A stretch of DNA of 64,000 bases from assembly GCA_003255025.1 (NCBI GenBank), contig QANY01007306.1, positions 186,001 to 250,000 of the forward strand, in the 5' to 3' direction. Positions 1-11,939 of this stretch are shown here, piece after piece. Numbering within the stretch: position 1 is the first letter of the stretch; each line of letters starts with the position of its first letter. The translations under genes were made by a program, and so were the position numbers. Below the pieces are notes generated by a model that saw only the letters and a program-made list of their open reading frames with translations, had not been told where the DNA came from and ran no database searches. The stretch is from Datisca glomerata. Taxonomy: Eukaryota > Streptophyta > Magnoliopsida > Cucurbitales > Datiscaceae.

Positions 1-1941
1 TTCTCTCTTTATTAAACTTATATATTTTATTAATGTGTTGATGCTTCAATCTGAAATTTTTTTCTTCAATTTTAGTTATTTTGTTCTTTGATTTCCGTCT
101 CTGTTTTTTTTAGGTACTCGCATCACCGCCTCCAAGCTTCAATTTGGTAAGTTTCATGTTATCCTTTCTTTCTCTCTCTCTCTCTGTTTTATGGTTACCA
201 ACTGTTCCTTCATCTCCCTCTCTCTCTCTTTGTTTCTGTCTCTCTCTTGGTCTCTCTCTCTCTCGTCTCCCTCTCCATGTTCCTCTCGGTCTCTCTCTTT
301 TTCATCTTCCTCTCAGTTTCTCCCCCTCTCTCAGATCTTCTCTCTCCTTCTGTTTCATTCTCCTGTCTCTCCCTCTCTCTGAGATATTCTCTCTCTTTCT
401 ATTTCGTTCACTTTGTCTCTCCCTCTATCTCTCTCTCTCTTCCCCCACCAGCGGCTGGCACAATGGCACGTTTTCCCCATCCCTTGTTATTCCTTTTCAT
501 TCCCTCTATTTTCGGACTGCCATTGGGTCATGACCAACACATATTTCACCCATACATGACCCGATTTAACCAAATCAGACCAGACTGAATCGATTAGCCT
601 AGTTGAAATGAACCGGTTTAGAACACGCTGAAACTAGTTGAATCAGTCTGAACCGCTTGATCAGTTTACACTGGTTAATTTTCCCCCTCTTTCTGACCTC
701 ACTCGCCCTTCTAATTAATTAAATAATTACAGTTATGGTTTGATTATTTTATCATCACAGATCCTTAGATTTCAGGTCATTAGTTACTCAATTTAATTCG
801 TAGCAATCCAGATAAGTGGACTTGCGTAATAATTTGATTCATATATTATAAATGTAGCATATTTAATTTATTATTGCTTTATTTAATTTCTTTCTGCTGC
901 TAAATCTTATGATAAAGTATTTTATTTATTTTTTCATATCAATCCAGTTAATTACCATATTATGTATTATTAGATTTTGAGTTTTAGACGCACTGGTTAT
1001 AACGTTTATGTTCAAGAATAAGTTGCATGTTAGTTAGAAATACAACTTATCATGAATCATGAAATTAACTCAAGTTTGTGAAAAGTAAATAAGTGGTTGA
1101 CTTAGACATATCAAGTAACTAGATTGTTCACGTCATGTTATCAGTTATACGGTTGGATGTCACCATGTTCATGTCAACGTCCTTAAAGTTCAACTAACCT
1201 TAAGTGACAACAGTTTCAGGACACTCATTCTGTCATGTTCACATTCATGTTATAAGTTCAAGTGTGAATTAGTTTTGGTTAGGTTGTTAATTGGGGAATA
1301 TGGCTTGTTGAATCATGATCAGACAAGTTACAAGTATAAGTTTAAGCTACATGATAGTCATGATTCAGCTATGATAATTACAAGTACATTTCGTGACTTA
1401 ATAATAAAGTGAATACGATAAATTATAGTTGCATGAGTTATATGTTTACATTTATGTCATGTGAAGCTTATTAGTACGTAAGTTTACTTACTGAGTATTT
1501 TTAACATGCATTCCCTCGTAGATGACTGTGTTACAAGTGATGTCGAGCAGGAGGAGTAAGAGACTGTCATAGCCAGCAAAATTAGGACATTTCCAGTTGA
1601 TTATGATTATATGACAGTACAGAGAGATTTAAAGTTAACTTACAGTTAATTTATAAATTTATGAATTTTCAATTTTGAGTCTACGATAAATATCTTTGAA
1701 TTTCATGTTTTATGGATTTTCATGATTGATTTTATTACATATTAATATATCATTTATTATAATTTATTGAGTAGACATTCTCTTAAGATAATTTTAAGCT
1801 TCTGCTATTTAATGTTAAAGTTAGGGTAAACTTAAGATTTTCAATTTTTGAATTTTCTCAATTTAGAGTTTCAATTGAATTGAGGGTTTTTTAATCATAA
1901 AATTACATGCATGTTTAACCATCAGAAATTGAGGCGTTACA
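1..1941 (+). mobile_element. Ty3/gypsy LTR, plus orientation, 5' end outside window
   Basis: The segment ends in GAGGCGTTACA at 1941. The 60 bases before that end match, inverted, the low-coordinate ends of two minus-strand LTRs at 6294 and 14672 (shared GTTAAACAT and ATGTAATTT blocks). It also shares with the 6294-8937 LTR a pyrimidine-rich block and a block of repeated ACCGGTT/CAGACC-type words (about 560-680 here, about 7895-8000 there). At least 1.9 kb of LTR is present and its start lies to the left of the window. No PBS follows; the next sequence is a LINE fragment, so this is a solo or truncated LTR that probably landed in the LINE. Confidence 0.65.
168..455. repeat. CT-rich low-complexity tract inside the LTR
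   Basis: Nearly continuous TC/TCTG/CCTC runs with few purines. Serine- and leucine-rich reading frames here are artefacts of this composition. An inverted GA-rich counterpart occurs in the related LTR at about 8060-8560, so the tract belongs to the LTR family. Confidence 0.85.
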
Positions 1942-2433
1942 AACAGTCTTCCTCACCTCTTCAGAAGAAGGAACCTGAAGAAGCGACACATTCTCCACAT
2001 CATTGACCAAAGAAGGAATATACTCCCAAAAAATAGAAAGATCCGAACTACAATCACTAGAGTCTAAAAGAGATGTTGATAATATGATATGAACCAATCT
2101 CAATTGGATAATAAGAAATATCATCAAAGAATGAAAGGAGTTAGAATTTCGATCACCCTCTGCAATCATTTAACCCTACTTTTTTCTCTTAGAAAAACAT
2201 CTTGTTGTCCCAAGGTCGTAAAGTTAGCAAGAGCATCAAATTCAAGCCGGAAATGAGTATCAAAAAATCCCTTAGATATGATCCTATCTTGGATGAATGT
2301 CACTTTCTCATTAGTTTTAGAAACATTTAAGGCAACATTCCCAAAACCTCTCAATTCCATTTTTTCCAAGGTAATATTAAAAAGTTTTAGCTTTTGAACA
2401 AAAATCTTTGTACCACTACCTGCAATAGGGGTT
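1942..2433 (-). pseudogene. LINE (L1-type) ORF2 fragment, upstream of the RT core
   Basis: Reading the minus strand gives the linker typical of plant L1 ORF2 between endonuclease and reverse transcriptase. It includes GTKIFVQKLKLF, then LRGFGNVALNVSK, then REKSRVK, a stop where W is usual, GDRNSNSFHSL, and finally WEYIPSLVNDVENVSLL and PSSEEVRKTV. The in-frame stop at about 2168 and the short length show it is dead. Neither the endonuclease nor the RT catalytic motifs are present. The fragment ends where the plus-strand LTR begins, which fits the LTR having inserted into it. Confidence 0.75.
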
Positions 2434-4278
2434 GATCAAATTGAATTAATCAAAATTCTACTTACCTGGTGTCCTTGACAAGATCAAATTGAATAGAGAA
2501 CGTTTCAAGTTGTCATTACTCAAAGTGTCAAAACTATTAAGCTTTACACATTAAAAAACTTTATCAATTTCACATAGTCATTGAAGACTAATATAATCAA
2601 GCATGCTTGCTTCTAATTGAACCATTATACTAATAAGTAATCATGAGACATAATTAAATTACAAGAAATAAATGCTTCAAGCTTAGATCCTAACTTGAAC
2701 ACATCTCTCAGTAAGGATTCTATGACCATAAATCCAAAATATTGCACTGTTATTGTTATTATTATTTTAAAACTACCTTTTACTATAACCTCCTTTATTA
2801 ACGTATGGGTAATGACTCTACCCTTAATTTGCATACTATCATGGTCCTTACGTTTACTTAACAAAATCATGAAGCCCAACAATGTACGAACGAATGCCTT
2901 AGTAGCCAAAAACCCATCATATTACAGTACAACAATTATAAAAAAAATAATTGACAACACAAATTTAAAGCTTTAGAAAAACTTCATTTCGTAGGAAGAA
3001 ATAATTCTATAGTTTTATCGATTAGAAATCTGACGAGATAGTTAAATGGTGGACATGAACCCGAATCCGTTTATAGTATCCAATCGGATTAGAATATTAT
3101 AATAATGGTAGAAATGGAATCATTTTTGTTTTGATATTCTATACAAAACTCCATAAAATCTAAGTTGAATTTCTCAATTCCTTTACATTTTGTTTTGTTG
3201 TAAATTCCAATTTGAGTATAAAATTTTCTTTTTTCCTACATATGAATTTTATACATTACGGAGTTAATTAAAATTTCATGTGATTCAGTAATAGGTAAAG
3301 CATATAAAAGAAAACCACTCTGTAAGTATTAAAAAAATAGTAAACTTAGGATATTTTATAGCTTTAAGCACCAAAATAACCATAGTATAGCATGCTACCC
3401 AAGCCCTTTATTTCTCTCTTTGTGATTGAAATATTCAGATCCCAATAAAACAAAATGTTAAATCCAAATATAGTCAAACTGTATATTAATAAAAGACTCA
3501 TTATTTACAATTTAAACTCTTAGTTAAAGAAAAACGCAAGTTCTTATGACCAAGTAAATATACAATGCATTGATACATGTTTATAAGTAAATAATCACGA
3601 AATCAAACCGTACCGGAAGTGAAGTTGGCTCTTCAAACGTAGAACATGAAAAAAAATCTATCCTTCAACATAAGACCCAAAAAACTAAGGCTTTATAGCA
3701 ATGATAAAAAGATAGTTGCAAGGAGAAAACAACTTTTCCTACTATACCAATTCATCAATCCTGATTTTCTTTAAGAGTAGGTCGGCGACGGTGGTTTAGA
3801 GTATTTAAATAGAAGAACTATTAAGGTTGACAAGAGACTCCTATTAACTTAAGAGATTGACCAATTACGGACTTTCCATGAAATTAGGAAATCTTCAAAC
3901 GGTATTATCTATTATTCTATGTTATATTATTTTACCATTTTTTTTTGTTTTAGCTGCGTACCTTGGCACAAGGCTAGACCTAGAGAAAGAAAGAAAAACA
4001 AACAAACAAACACTTAGTATTACTAATCTTATCATTATTCAAAAGGGTAAAATTAACTCACTAATTATTAGAATACATAAATAAGTATGAAGAATAAATA
4101 ACAATTATTTTAAATTTTAACTTACGCACATTTGAATCATTAAAGCACCTCAAAGTGTTTCTCTGCCAGACATTTAATTAATTCAATCCAAACGTTAAGT
4201 GAAATAATCATAGGATAATTAAGAGTAAAAATTAATAATAAAACACATAGTTCAATGCAAAATTAGTTGGGGTGTTAC
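2434..4278. other. No gene recognised; AT-rich, possibly decayed 3' LTR of the gypsy at 4292
   Basis: Short overlapping reading frames on both strands at 2625-2976 mirror each other and match no family I recognise. The right end reads TGTAACACC on the minus strand from 4279, directly after a polypurine tract. Some of this stretch should therefore be the 3' LTR of the adjacent gypsy element, but I could not find its other end. Confidence 0.4.
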
Positions 4279-4280
4279 AA

Positions 4281-4293
4281 TTTCCCCCTTCCT
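4281..4293 (-). other. Polypurine tract and LTR junction of minus-strand gypsy element
   Basis: On the minus strand GGAAGGGGGAAAT is followed at once by TGTAACACC. This is the usual arrangement of PPT then 3' LTR start. It sits just after the stop codon of the polyprotein, as in many plant Ty3/gypsy elements. Confidence 0.65.
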
Positions 4294-5384
4294 AAAAATA
4301 ATTTCGTCCTCGAAATTCAAACATACCAAACAAATTCGGATACGTTACGCGCATTTCATCTTCGCGCTCCCAGATGGCCTTTTCTACTGCATGATTTTTT
4401 CGTAACACCTTGATCAAACAAATCTTGTTTTGCCTTAGTTCATTTTCTTCCTTGTCCAAAATCTTGATGGGTGCCTCTTTATAGGTAAGGTATTGACGAA
4501 GTTCCAAAGTGTCATAACTAAGGACATGAGACGGGTTAAGAAGATACTTCCTTAACATCGAAATGTGGAATACGTTATGAACTCCCGACATTGCTGGCGG
4601 CAATGCAAGTCAATAAGCTAACTCTTTGATTCTCTCCAAGACAATGTTGATGAGGCTCAGCTTTAACCTGCTAACACGTAAGACAATGTTTTACATACTC
4701 TGCTACATCTTGACTCATGCCAATCCACCAATAATATTCCCTTAGATTCCGATACATCTTCGTACTCCCTAGATGAATTGAGTATGGAGTATCATGGGCT
4801 TCGTTCATAAATTCTCGTTTTAACTCCATATTGTTTGGTACTACCAATCTACCATCATAACGAATAGCTCCATCGGTAGTGATGATGAAATCAGTACGTT
4901 TACCATCTTCCACCTCTGTCTAAAATTTCAAAAGTTATGGATCATCCAATTGTATTGTCTTAATTCTTTCAAAAAGAGTTGGACAAACCGTCAAAGTAGC
5001 AAGATAACCAGGATCTCCTCGAGGTAAAATTTCAAGTCCGAATCTCTGAATCTCCCTTAATAAAGGTTTCTGGATAACTGGCAAAGAGGCAAAAGAACTT
5101 GAGTTCTTTCTACTCAAAGCATCCGCTACCACATTAGCCTTGCCCGGGTGATAATTGATTGCACAATAATAATCTTTGACTAGTTCTAACTACCTTTGTT
5201 GCCTCATATTCAACTCATTCTGAGTGAAGAAATACTTCAGACTTTTATGATCATTGAAGATATCACATTTAACCCCATAAAGGTAGTGTCTTTAGATCTT
5301 CAGTGCAAACACAATAGCTGCGAGCTCGAGATCATGGGTAGGGTAATTCTTTTCATAATCTTTCAGTTGTCGTGCAACAGATAT
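4292..5384 (-). pseudogene. Ty3/gypsy polyprotein 3' part: RNase H, integrase zinc finger, C-terminus
   Basis: On the minus strand, in order: RNase H with [21 protein letters not shown] (5384-5300), [11 protein letters not shown] and YHPGKANVVADALSRK; then the H2C2 integrase zinc finger with YSIHLGSTKMYRNL and CLTC (4671-4913); then the C-terminal domain with HNVFHISMLRKY and IWERE (4292-4603). RNase H holds at least two stops. The catalytic core of integrase is missing: the zinc finger jumps almost directly to the C-terminal domain, an internal deletion of roughly a kilobase. At 5384 it is cut off against copia sequence. It probably belongs to the same element as the gag and LTR at 13837-15690. 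Confidence 0.85.
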
Positions 5385-6288
5385 GGTTAGCAGCTGTAGA
5401 ATCTACAATTCAAGAAAAAGTGGAGTCAGGTACATAACATGCCTTAGTAACCATTAACTATACCTTTAGATCGCAACCCTTTAAGATACTTTGGGCAGTT
5501 ACGTTTTCAATGACCAGCAGCTCCACATTGATAGCATTTGTCTTTCGACTTGTCTACTCTCACGGTGCTCTTGCCTTTGGCAGCTCTCGACTTCTACTTC
5601 TTCTTTTTCCTTGGACCTTTTCTCTATTTCTTCTTAGAGCCAGAGGTGGAAGGATTTCTTTCAGTAAAGTTAGCCTCTCTCGAATTCCTCTTGCCCTTCA
5701 GAAACAAAGATCTCAGCAGCTTGCAGCTCCTTCATGAGCTCAAGAAGTGAATACTTCCGCTTATTCATCGAATAATTAAGCTTGAAATTCTCAAAGGTAG
5801 TAGGCAAAGTCTCTAGGATCATATCCAACTTAGCCTCACCATCAGCCTCAGCACACATGATCTCCATCTCATTCAGATAACTTATGATTAGCATAATGCT
5901 CTATAACATAGGTTCTAGGTTCTATCCTACAGTTCATGAAATTACGTACAATTGTCTGTCTGTCTTGACGACCCTAATCTCTGAACATGTTAGTGATGTT
6001 CAACATTATATCAGCGGCGGTCTCAAAGTTTTGATGCTATTGTTACAACACATTGCTCATAGATGCCAAGATGTAACATCTGGCGATCTTATCAGAACAC
6101 AACCAAAAAGCATAAACATCATTTTCCTCTTGAGTCTATTCAGTAATAGGCTTAAGAGGATAAAGGGTAATGAGCACGAACTTGTGCTTTTGTACCATCA
6201 GCATGATATCAAGATTTCGTTTCCAATCCACATAATTTTCACTAGTAAATTTGTTCACGTTAAGAATAGTTAAGAGAGGTAATAATGA
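5385..6288 (-). pseudogene. Ty1/copia gag fragment (copia A)
   Basis: The minus strand encodes the UBN2-type gag of plant copia elements: NVNKFTSENYVDWKRNLD near the start, then DMILETLPTTFENF and NYSMNKRKYSLLELMKELQ. It is closely related to the gag at 52400-53035 of copia B, also on the minus strand, in the same order down to the block around 5385 (copia B about 52130). Its start codon region is at about 6288. Immediately upstream a gypsy derivative interrupts it (6294-10112), and the copia leader resumes at 10113. The rest of pol is absent. Confidence 0.8.
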
Positions 6289-6293
6289 CATGA
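6289..6293. other. Left target-site duplication CATGA
   Basis: CATGA immediately precedes the TGTAACG terminus of the gypsy derivative and recurs at 10113-10117 right after its TATTACA terminus. Removing the insert rejoins the copia leader as in copia B (ACATGATTACT near 53030). Confidence 0.85.
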
Positions 6294-8937
6294 TGTAACG
6301 CCCCGATCCCGAAAAGTTAAACATACGTGTAATTTCACAATTTTAAAATCTCCAATTCGAAACAAACCCTAATTTTGAGAAACTTCCCAAATTGAAAATT
6401 CTTAATTTACCCATGATGGAAAGCCTCTGACCTTAAATAGCGAAAGCATTAAACTTATCCATGATCAGAATCTTAATCAATAAATAGCGGAAGTGATAAA
6501 GTGTCTTAAATGCATAATTAATAAAACCTTGAAGAACTAAATTAAATTCTGAAATAAAGTCAAAACTTGAAATTCATAATTCATGAAACTTTCACTCATC
6601 ATAATCCGTAGAAACTCATAATGTAAAATAAACTACTTAAATAACCAAGTTTAATAGAAATCATTTTCCTAAGCTTTAAATCAAATCATAAACTGAAAAC
6701 ATAAATTCCTCTGATCTAACTGGTTATGGCAGTCTCCCACTCATGCTGCTCGCCATCACCACCTGCAACATAAATAATTGTGGGGGAATGAGTATTTTAA
6801 AATACTCAGTAAGCAAACTCACATAATAACATGCATCCACATGTCATAAATGCAATCATGACATAACATAACTGAACTTGACATATAACATAAATGAAAT
6901 AAAGTAACGTACTTGATCATGATATGGCTTAACATAGCACGCAGATGACACGTCTCAAACAGAATCATTTAACAATTTTAATCATATATTGGCTTGGCAT
7001 ATCCTCTAGTTAACAACCTAATCAGAACTGATCACACGTTAACTGAAACACATCATGATGAATTGGGTGACGAAATAGATGGCACACATTGGGCATGAAC
7101 ATATGACACTCCATTCATTTAACAGAACATAACGTGAACAGTCCTAATTTCTTATTAACTAAAGGTCATGCTTAAATTCACATTTTGCTTAATTATCACT
7201 TGAATGAATTAACCTCATAACTTACAGAATCCAACGTATGATAAAAATTAATCATATAATGCATACTAATACATATAATAGAATCAAACATGATAACATA
7301 CTATGCAAAATCAGTCATACTCAGACATTTATCTCATGATAATCACATTAATAACTGAACAGTAATCAATTACCAAAGTGTTAGCGAAATATAATTATTA
7401 TTGAAAAATAGTAAACATATAATAAATATATGATACAATTATAACATCAGAGTCACATCGTTATATAAGTCAATTTACACGAACATATATATGAAAGTAA
7501 CATGCTGATAGACAATTAAAGCTGATGAGAATAACACATATTACATTTATCACACGTGGGTCACATTACAATGTAAATTCACTTACACAAGCATATATAT
7601 TTATCACACATGAGTCACATTACGATATAAATTCACTTACACAAAGCATATACATTATAACAACGGGAGTCACACCATCATGTAAGCCCACTTACTTGGA
7701 GAGGAAGAATGAACTAAACAATTAATGACCTGAAATCCAAAAAAGATAATCACTAAATTATTTTGAAATAAAATAATACAAACACAGTTTTAATATCATA
7801 AAATAAAATATATGTAATTAAAACAATGCGAATGGGTCTGAGTGAGGTCGGAAAACAATGCTTTGGGTCAGAAAGTGAAAGATTAAACTTGGCCAAACGG
7901 TTCAGACCGGTTCGATTTAAGACTGGGTAGGTTCGAATCGGTCTGAGTTAGTTTAAATTGGTTAAGATCGGCCTAGGTTGACTGAACTGGTTTGTATGGG
8001 TGCTTCAATCGGGTCAGTTATAAACGAACTGCGTCATAAGACCCAGTTGTTGCCCAAACAGAGAACGAGAGAAAGAAAGAGAAAATAGAGAAGGGGAAAG
8101 TGGGGGGGCCTCGGCGATAAACCACCGGTGAAGGCAGAAGCAGAGAGAGATAAGGAGAGAGAGGGAGAGAGAGGGGGGAGAGAGACGAACCAGAGAGGGA
8201 GAGGAAAGAGAAAGCAAAACAAGGGATAGGAAAGACAGAAAACGAAGAGAAGAAGAAAGAAAAAATTCACCGGAGATGGTGCTTCATTGCTTCCATGGAG
8301 AGGACGAAAGAAAAAGAGAAAGGTAGATACAATTGAGAAGGTGAATGAATTAAATCAGAGAGAGGAGAGACAATCAATAATAATGCGAAGAAAAATAAAT
8401 GACAAAAATAATTCTTACCGGCCGTGGCAGCACATGGCGGCGAAGAGGCGTGATGGATGAAGAAGAAGAAGTACAGAAAGTGGCTCGAAGAAGGAGAACA
8501 GAGAGGGAGGATAAGGGTATTTGCTGATGGAGAGGATGCGTGAGAGAGACGAACAGTGAGAGATTTTGGGTAATTGACAATGTTAGCTTAGGGTTTTTCT
8601 TTAGGTGTATGTAAACATATGATGTGAGTGAGGTAGAGAAAGAGGTAGAACATGGGGTTTTGTTGAAGGGGCCTGCCGAATGGGGAAGAAGAGATCGGAT
8701 ATAAATAAAATATGGGTTGGGGTTACCTTATGGTGTATGGGCAAGCATAGGTATGAGTTAGATAGAGATAAAGGGAGAGATAGAAGCAAAAAAACTCTTT
8801 TTAGATTTAATTTTAAACTAAATCATATATAATTAAAATTAGTTTACCAAAATTACAAATAATCACTTTTTAAAATCACTTTATCTTTTAAATAAATTTT
8901 ACAAAAATGCCCATTTACGAAGGGTCGGGATATTACA
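6294..8937 (-). repeat. Gypsy 3' LTR, 2.6 kb
   Basis: The minus strand reads TGTAATATCCCGACCC at 8937 and ends CGGGGCGTTACA at 6294. A polypurine tract precedes it. It contains a GA/CT-rich tract (8060-8560), and a 3x weak repeat with TCACA...GAGTCACAT words at 7520-7680. It shares its 3' end and several internal blocks with the LTRs at 1-1941 and 14672-15690. Confidence 0.8.
7535..7700. repeat. Imperfect tandem repeat within gypsy LTR, unit about 60-65 bp
   Basis: The block running from a TCACAC(G/A)(T)G(G/A)GTCACAT word through AATTCACTTACACAA recurs at about 7545 and 7607, with a third decayed copy near 7666 (GGGAGTCACACCATCATG). No coding potential is evident. Confidence 0.6.
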
Positions 8938-9660
8938 TTCTCCCCTCCTTAAAAACTTTCATCCTTGAAAGGAAGATGCCACCTTTTAAAACACTAGAAA
9001 TACACAAAAAGAATCCAAAACTCAACCAACGGTAAAACACAAAACACAAATGAACAAAACAAAATCAATGTTCAATCAACGAGAATGTTGAATGCCCAAA
9101 AGTAAAAAGTATGAGTTAGATAGAGATAAAGGGAGAGATAGAAGCAAAAAAACTCTTTTTAAATTCAATTTTAAACTAAATCATATATAATTAAAATTAT
9201 TTTACCAAAATTACGAATAATCACTTTTTAAAATCACTTTATCGTTTAAATCAATTTTATAAAAATGCTCATTTATGAAGGGTCGGGATATTACATTCTC
9301 CCCTCCTTAAAAACTTTCATCCTTGAAAGGAAGATGCCACCTTTTAAAACACTGGAAATACCCAAAAAGAATCCAAAACTCAACCAACGATAAAACACAA
9401 AACACAAATGAACAAAACAAAATCAATGTTCAATCAACGAGAAGATTGAATGCCCAAAAGCAAAAAAGTATGAGTTAAATAGAGATAAAGGGAGAGATAG
9501 AAGTAAAAATAAACTCTTTTTAAATTCAATTTTAAACTAAATCATATATAATTAAAATTATTTTACCAAAATTACAAATAATCACTTTTTAAAATCAAAT
9601 TTTAAAATCACTTTTTAAACAAAATCAATGTTCAATGAACGAGAAGATTGAATGCCCAAA
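8751..9660 (-). repeat. 2.5-copy tandem duplication of LTR start/PPT/pol-end junction
   Basis: Units start with GTATGAGTTA at 8751, 9109 and 9468 (period 358-359 bp). Each full unit carries the LTR terminus GGGTCGGGATATTACA, the polypurine tract TTCTCCCCTCCTTAAAAA and about 170 bp of internal sequence. The third unit lacks the central part, including LTR terminus and PPT. The copies differ at scattered bases, so the duplication is not recent. Confidence 0.85.
8938..8955 (-). other. Polypurine tract of gypsy derivative
   Basis: The minus strand TTTTTAAGGAGGGGAGAA abuts the LTR start TGTAATATCC. A second copy lies at about 9296-9313 because of the tandem duplication. Confidence 0.7.
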
Positions 9661-10070
9661 GGCAAAAAGTATACCGACAAAAAGTTTAATCGCTCGCTTC
9701 CTGATGTGTCAAAGAGAATGCCTTTCCTTTATTCCTTTTGATTGTTGTGCTATCGTTCTGACCTTGTTTGTTCAACGGACAATCCTTGAGATAATGTCTA
9801 GTTTTCCCATACTTATAGCAAGCATTAATCATCCGGTAACACTGTCCGACGTGGCTTTTGTTGCAAGTGACGCAAACAGGATGAGAATCTCTAACTTGTT
9901 TCTTTGCATCTCATTGTTCAAAATGGTCGTCATAAAGATTCCATTTCTCTTGCGACGAGCGATCATTCCGTGGAAGCTCTCTTGGTGGAAGATTCTGCTT
10001 CATCAACAACGCTGCTTCAACCACCACAGCGTAAGTGGTATGCTTATGGAGTGACATAGAACCCTTTATC
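9640..10070 (-). pseudogene. Gypsy gag remnant with degenerate zinc knuckle
   Basis: The minus strand gives KGSMSLHKHTTYAVVVEAAL, then CVTCNKSHVGQCYR, then CYKYGKTRHYLKDCP at about 9780-9890. The last is a CCHC knuckle in which the second cysteine is tyrosine. The first motif matches the gag at 13837-13900 (SLYKHTTYTVMIEA), so both gypsy copies are one family. Stops and the missing N-terminal part make it non-functional. The long plus-strand frame over it is a shadow. Confidence 0.75.
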
Positions 10071-10112
10071 TAGCGACGAAACAGATGACACACATCGGGT
10101 CGGGATATTACA

Positions 10113-11939
10113 CATGATTACTGAAAAGAATAAATAAAGCGGTGCAAATAAATGCTCAATCGTTTAAGAAAGTATGATGCATGATGTAACTACTTAAATA
10201 TTTCAAAATCCATCAAAAAATATTTCCTTCATGATGTTACGATAAAAAATAATAGCTTGTCTCATCGAGAGATGAAGTCCAAACTATCTCATATCGCATT
10301 GAGACTCTTCTCGTTTAGTTAGCGCTCAAATATCTCCACATCTAGCTTAACCAATCACCAATGGTTTTGGCACCTTGGCTCCACTGACTAGCCCCTGAGT
10401 GGGGATTCTAATGTGCTTCAGTCTAAGTGCTTAACCAACACCTCAACTCATAAAAGTTGTTATGGACTAACAGTCCGCCTATGGAACGATATTGTCTCAC
10501 CACTTCCTTTAGAAGTCTTAGCTTCTCAAGTAACTCGATAAATCAAAGCGACACAACTTCAAAGTTTCTTTCATTGAAGAGAGGACTGTTATGAGCGGTT
10601 CTAAACTATTTCTCATGGCACGATCAAGTTCGCGCTTGAAACAATGGGAACGTTTCAACGTAAATGACCCTCCCACTTAGTTTTTGAAAAAAAGCTTCAA
10701 ATTTTTTGTTCTTTTTCAAAACATAACTTGTATTAATTTGGAAAGCGTGATGAAATTTATAAATAATATATTTAATTTTAAATCTCAATTTAAAATCATA
10801 ACCATTATAAATTTTGCATTGTAATTAAATTATAACCATTATATAATATCTACAATGATGCATGTACATAGTACATGGTAATTTGATATTGGCATATCCC
10901 TAGTTCTATATGAAAAGTTATATGATGATGCACGATTCAAATTAAATCATACATTTAAAATTGACCTCCCTATCGGCTCATTTCTAATTACAACCCAAAA
11001 AGAATAATAAATTTCAAATTAATTTACAAATCTTCATGGTGTCTGTAATTGTCTATTTGTCCTTAAGATTGTCCCACCACTTTGTAACTCTTTACAAAAT
11101 TCCATTCTTATTTTAAAATCAAATTTCAAATTTCAAATTCAAATTTAAAATTTCAAAAATTCAAAATTTAAATTTTGATTAAAACCGTTTAAGTATGGAA
11201 ATCTATTTTCCTAATTAAATAATCTCATTAATTATACTCATTTTTAAAACAAAATAAAAGATAAAAAGATAACATTGATAATTTTCTTTTGAATTCAAAA
11301 TTAAATGGGAAATAGATAATTATCTTTGAATTCAAAATTATCTTTTATCCGTTTAAAAATTAAAATTCAAAATTTAAAATATAAAAAAATGGGATAAGGC
11401 TTATCGCGAAACATTATAGAGTTTCCTAAACCCTAATTGTTATCACCTAGGGTTTCACAAACCCTAATAACCATGTAGGGCACGAGAGTGGACAACGGCG
11501 ACGACGGGCACCGGAACATTATCGCGGGAGCTGAAATAGTAACTCCGGTACGAACAGTAATTCTGGTGTGAACAGTAATTTTGGTGTGAATAGTTCATTC
11601 CCGGTGACTTCTCGGTGGTTGTTCGGCGACTTCTCGACAGTGGTTTCAAGCGGTTTCCGGCGACGATATTGAGGCGACGACAATTTCACATCAAATTTAT
11701 AAAATTACAACTTTTGCAATAAAATAAATTACAGAAAATCCTATGCCTCAAATCTGGCGTACATCAAATCTAAATCGAAATAAAATACCTAGAGCCAATA
11801 GTTAAGGATCCAATCACATAACACATTCAAAATGACTTTGAATCTACCATACAAAATCATATGTCAATATCCACAAAATTCACAATATGTTTGTTTCAAA
11901 TATCAATATGCATAATCAAAAACCTCACTCTTTACCAAT
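10113..11939 (-). mobile_element. Copia A untranslated leader between PBS and gag
   Basis: Collinear with copia B at 53036-54886: shared TGATTACT(A/G)AAAAGAATAAATAAAGCGG at the gag end, the TAGCTTGTCTCAT block, then a long AT-rich leader with a GC-rich patch (11470-11680 here, 54490-54630 there). The first five bases (CATGA) are the right target-site duplication of the nested gypsy. A degenerate PBS would sit at about 11925-11939. Confidence 0.75.

Larger units (their letters stand above)
6294..10112 (-). mobile_element. Nested Ty3/gypsy derivative with 5' LTR deleted
   Basis: The insert is bounded by TG...CA and flanked by CATGA on both sides, inside the copia A leader. In its own (minus) direction it holds: about 40 bases of 5' LTR start (10112-10073), a gag remnant with a zinc knuckle (10070-9640), a tandemly repeated PPT/LTR junction (9660-8751) and a 2.6-kb 3' LTR (8937-6294). 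Protease, RT and integrase are gone. The 5' LTR joins its first 17 bases to an internal LTR block (GATGTGTGTCATCTG), so most of it has been deleted. Confidence 0.8.

Noticed and set aside
144..588. Open frames rich in serine, leucine and phenylalanine
   Set aside because: They are produced by the CT-rich tract of an LTR in several frames at once, with no domain.
9635..10054. A 139-aa plus-strand protein
   Set aside because: It is the shadow of a gypsy gag on the minus strand, whose zinc knuckle is readable.
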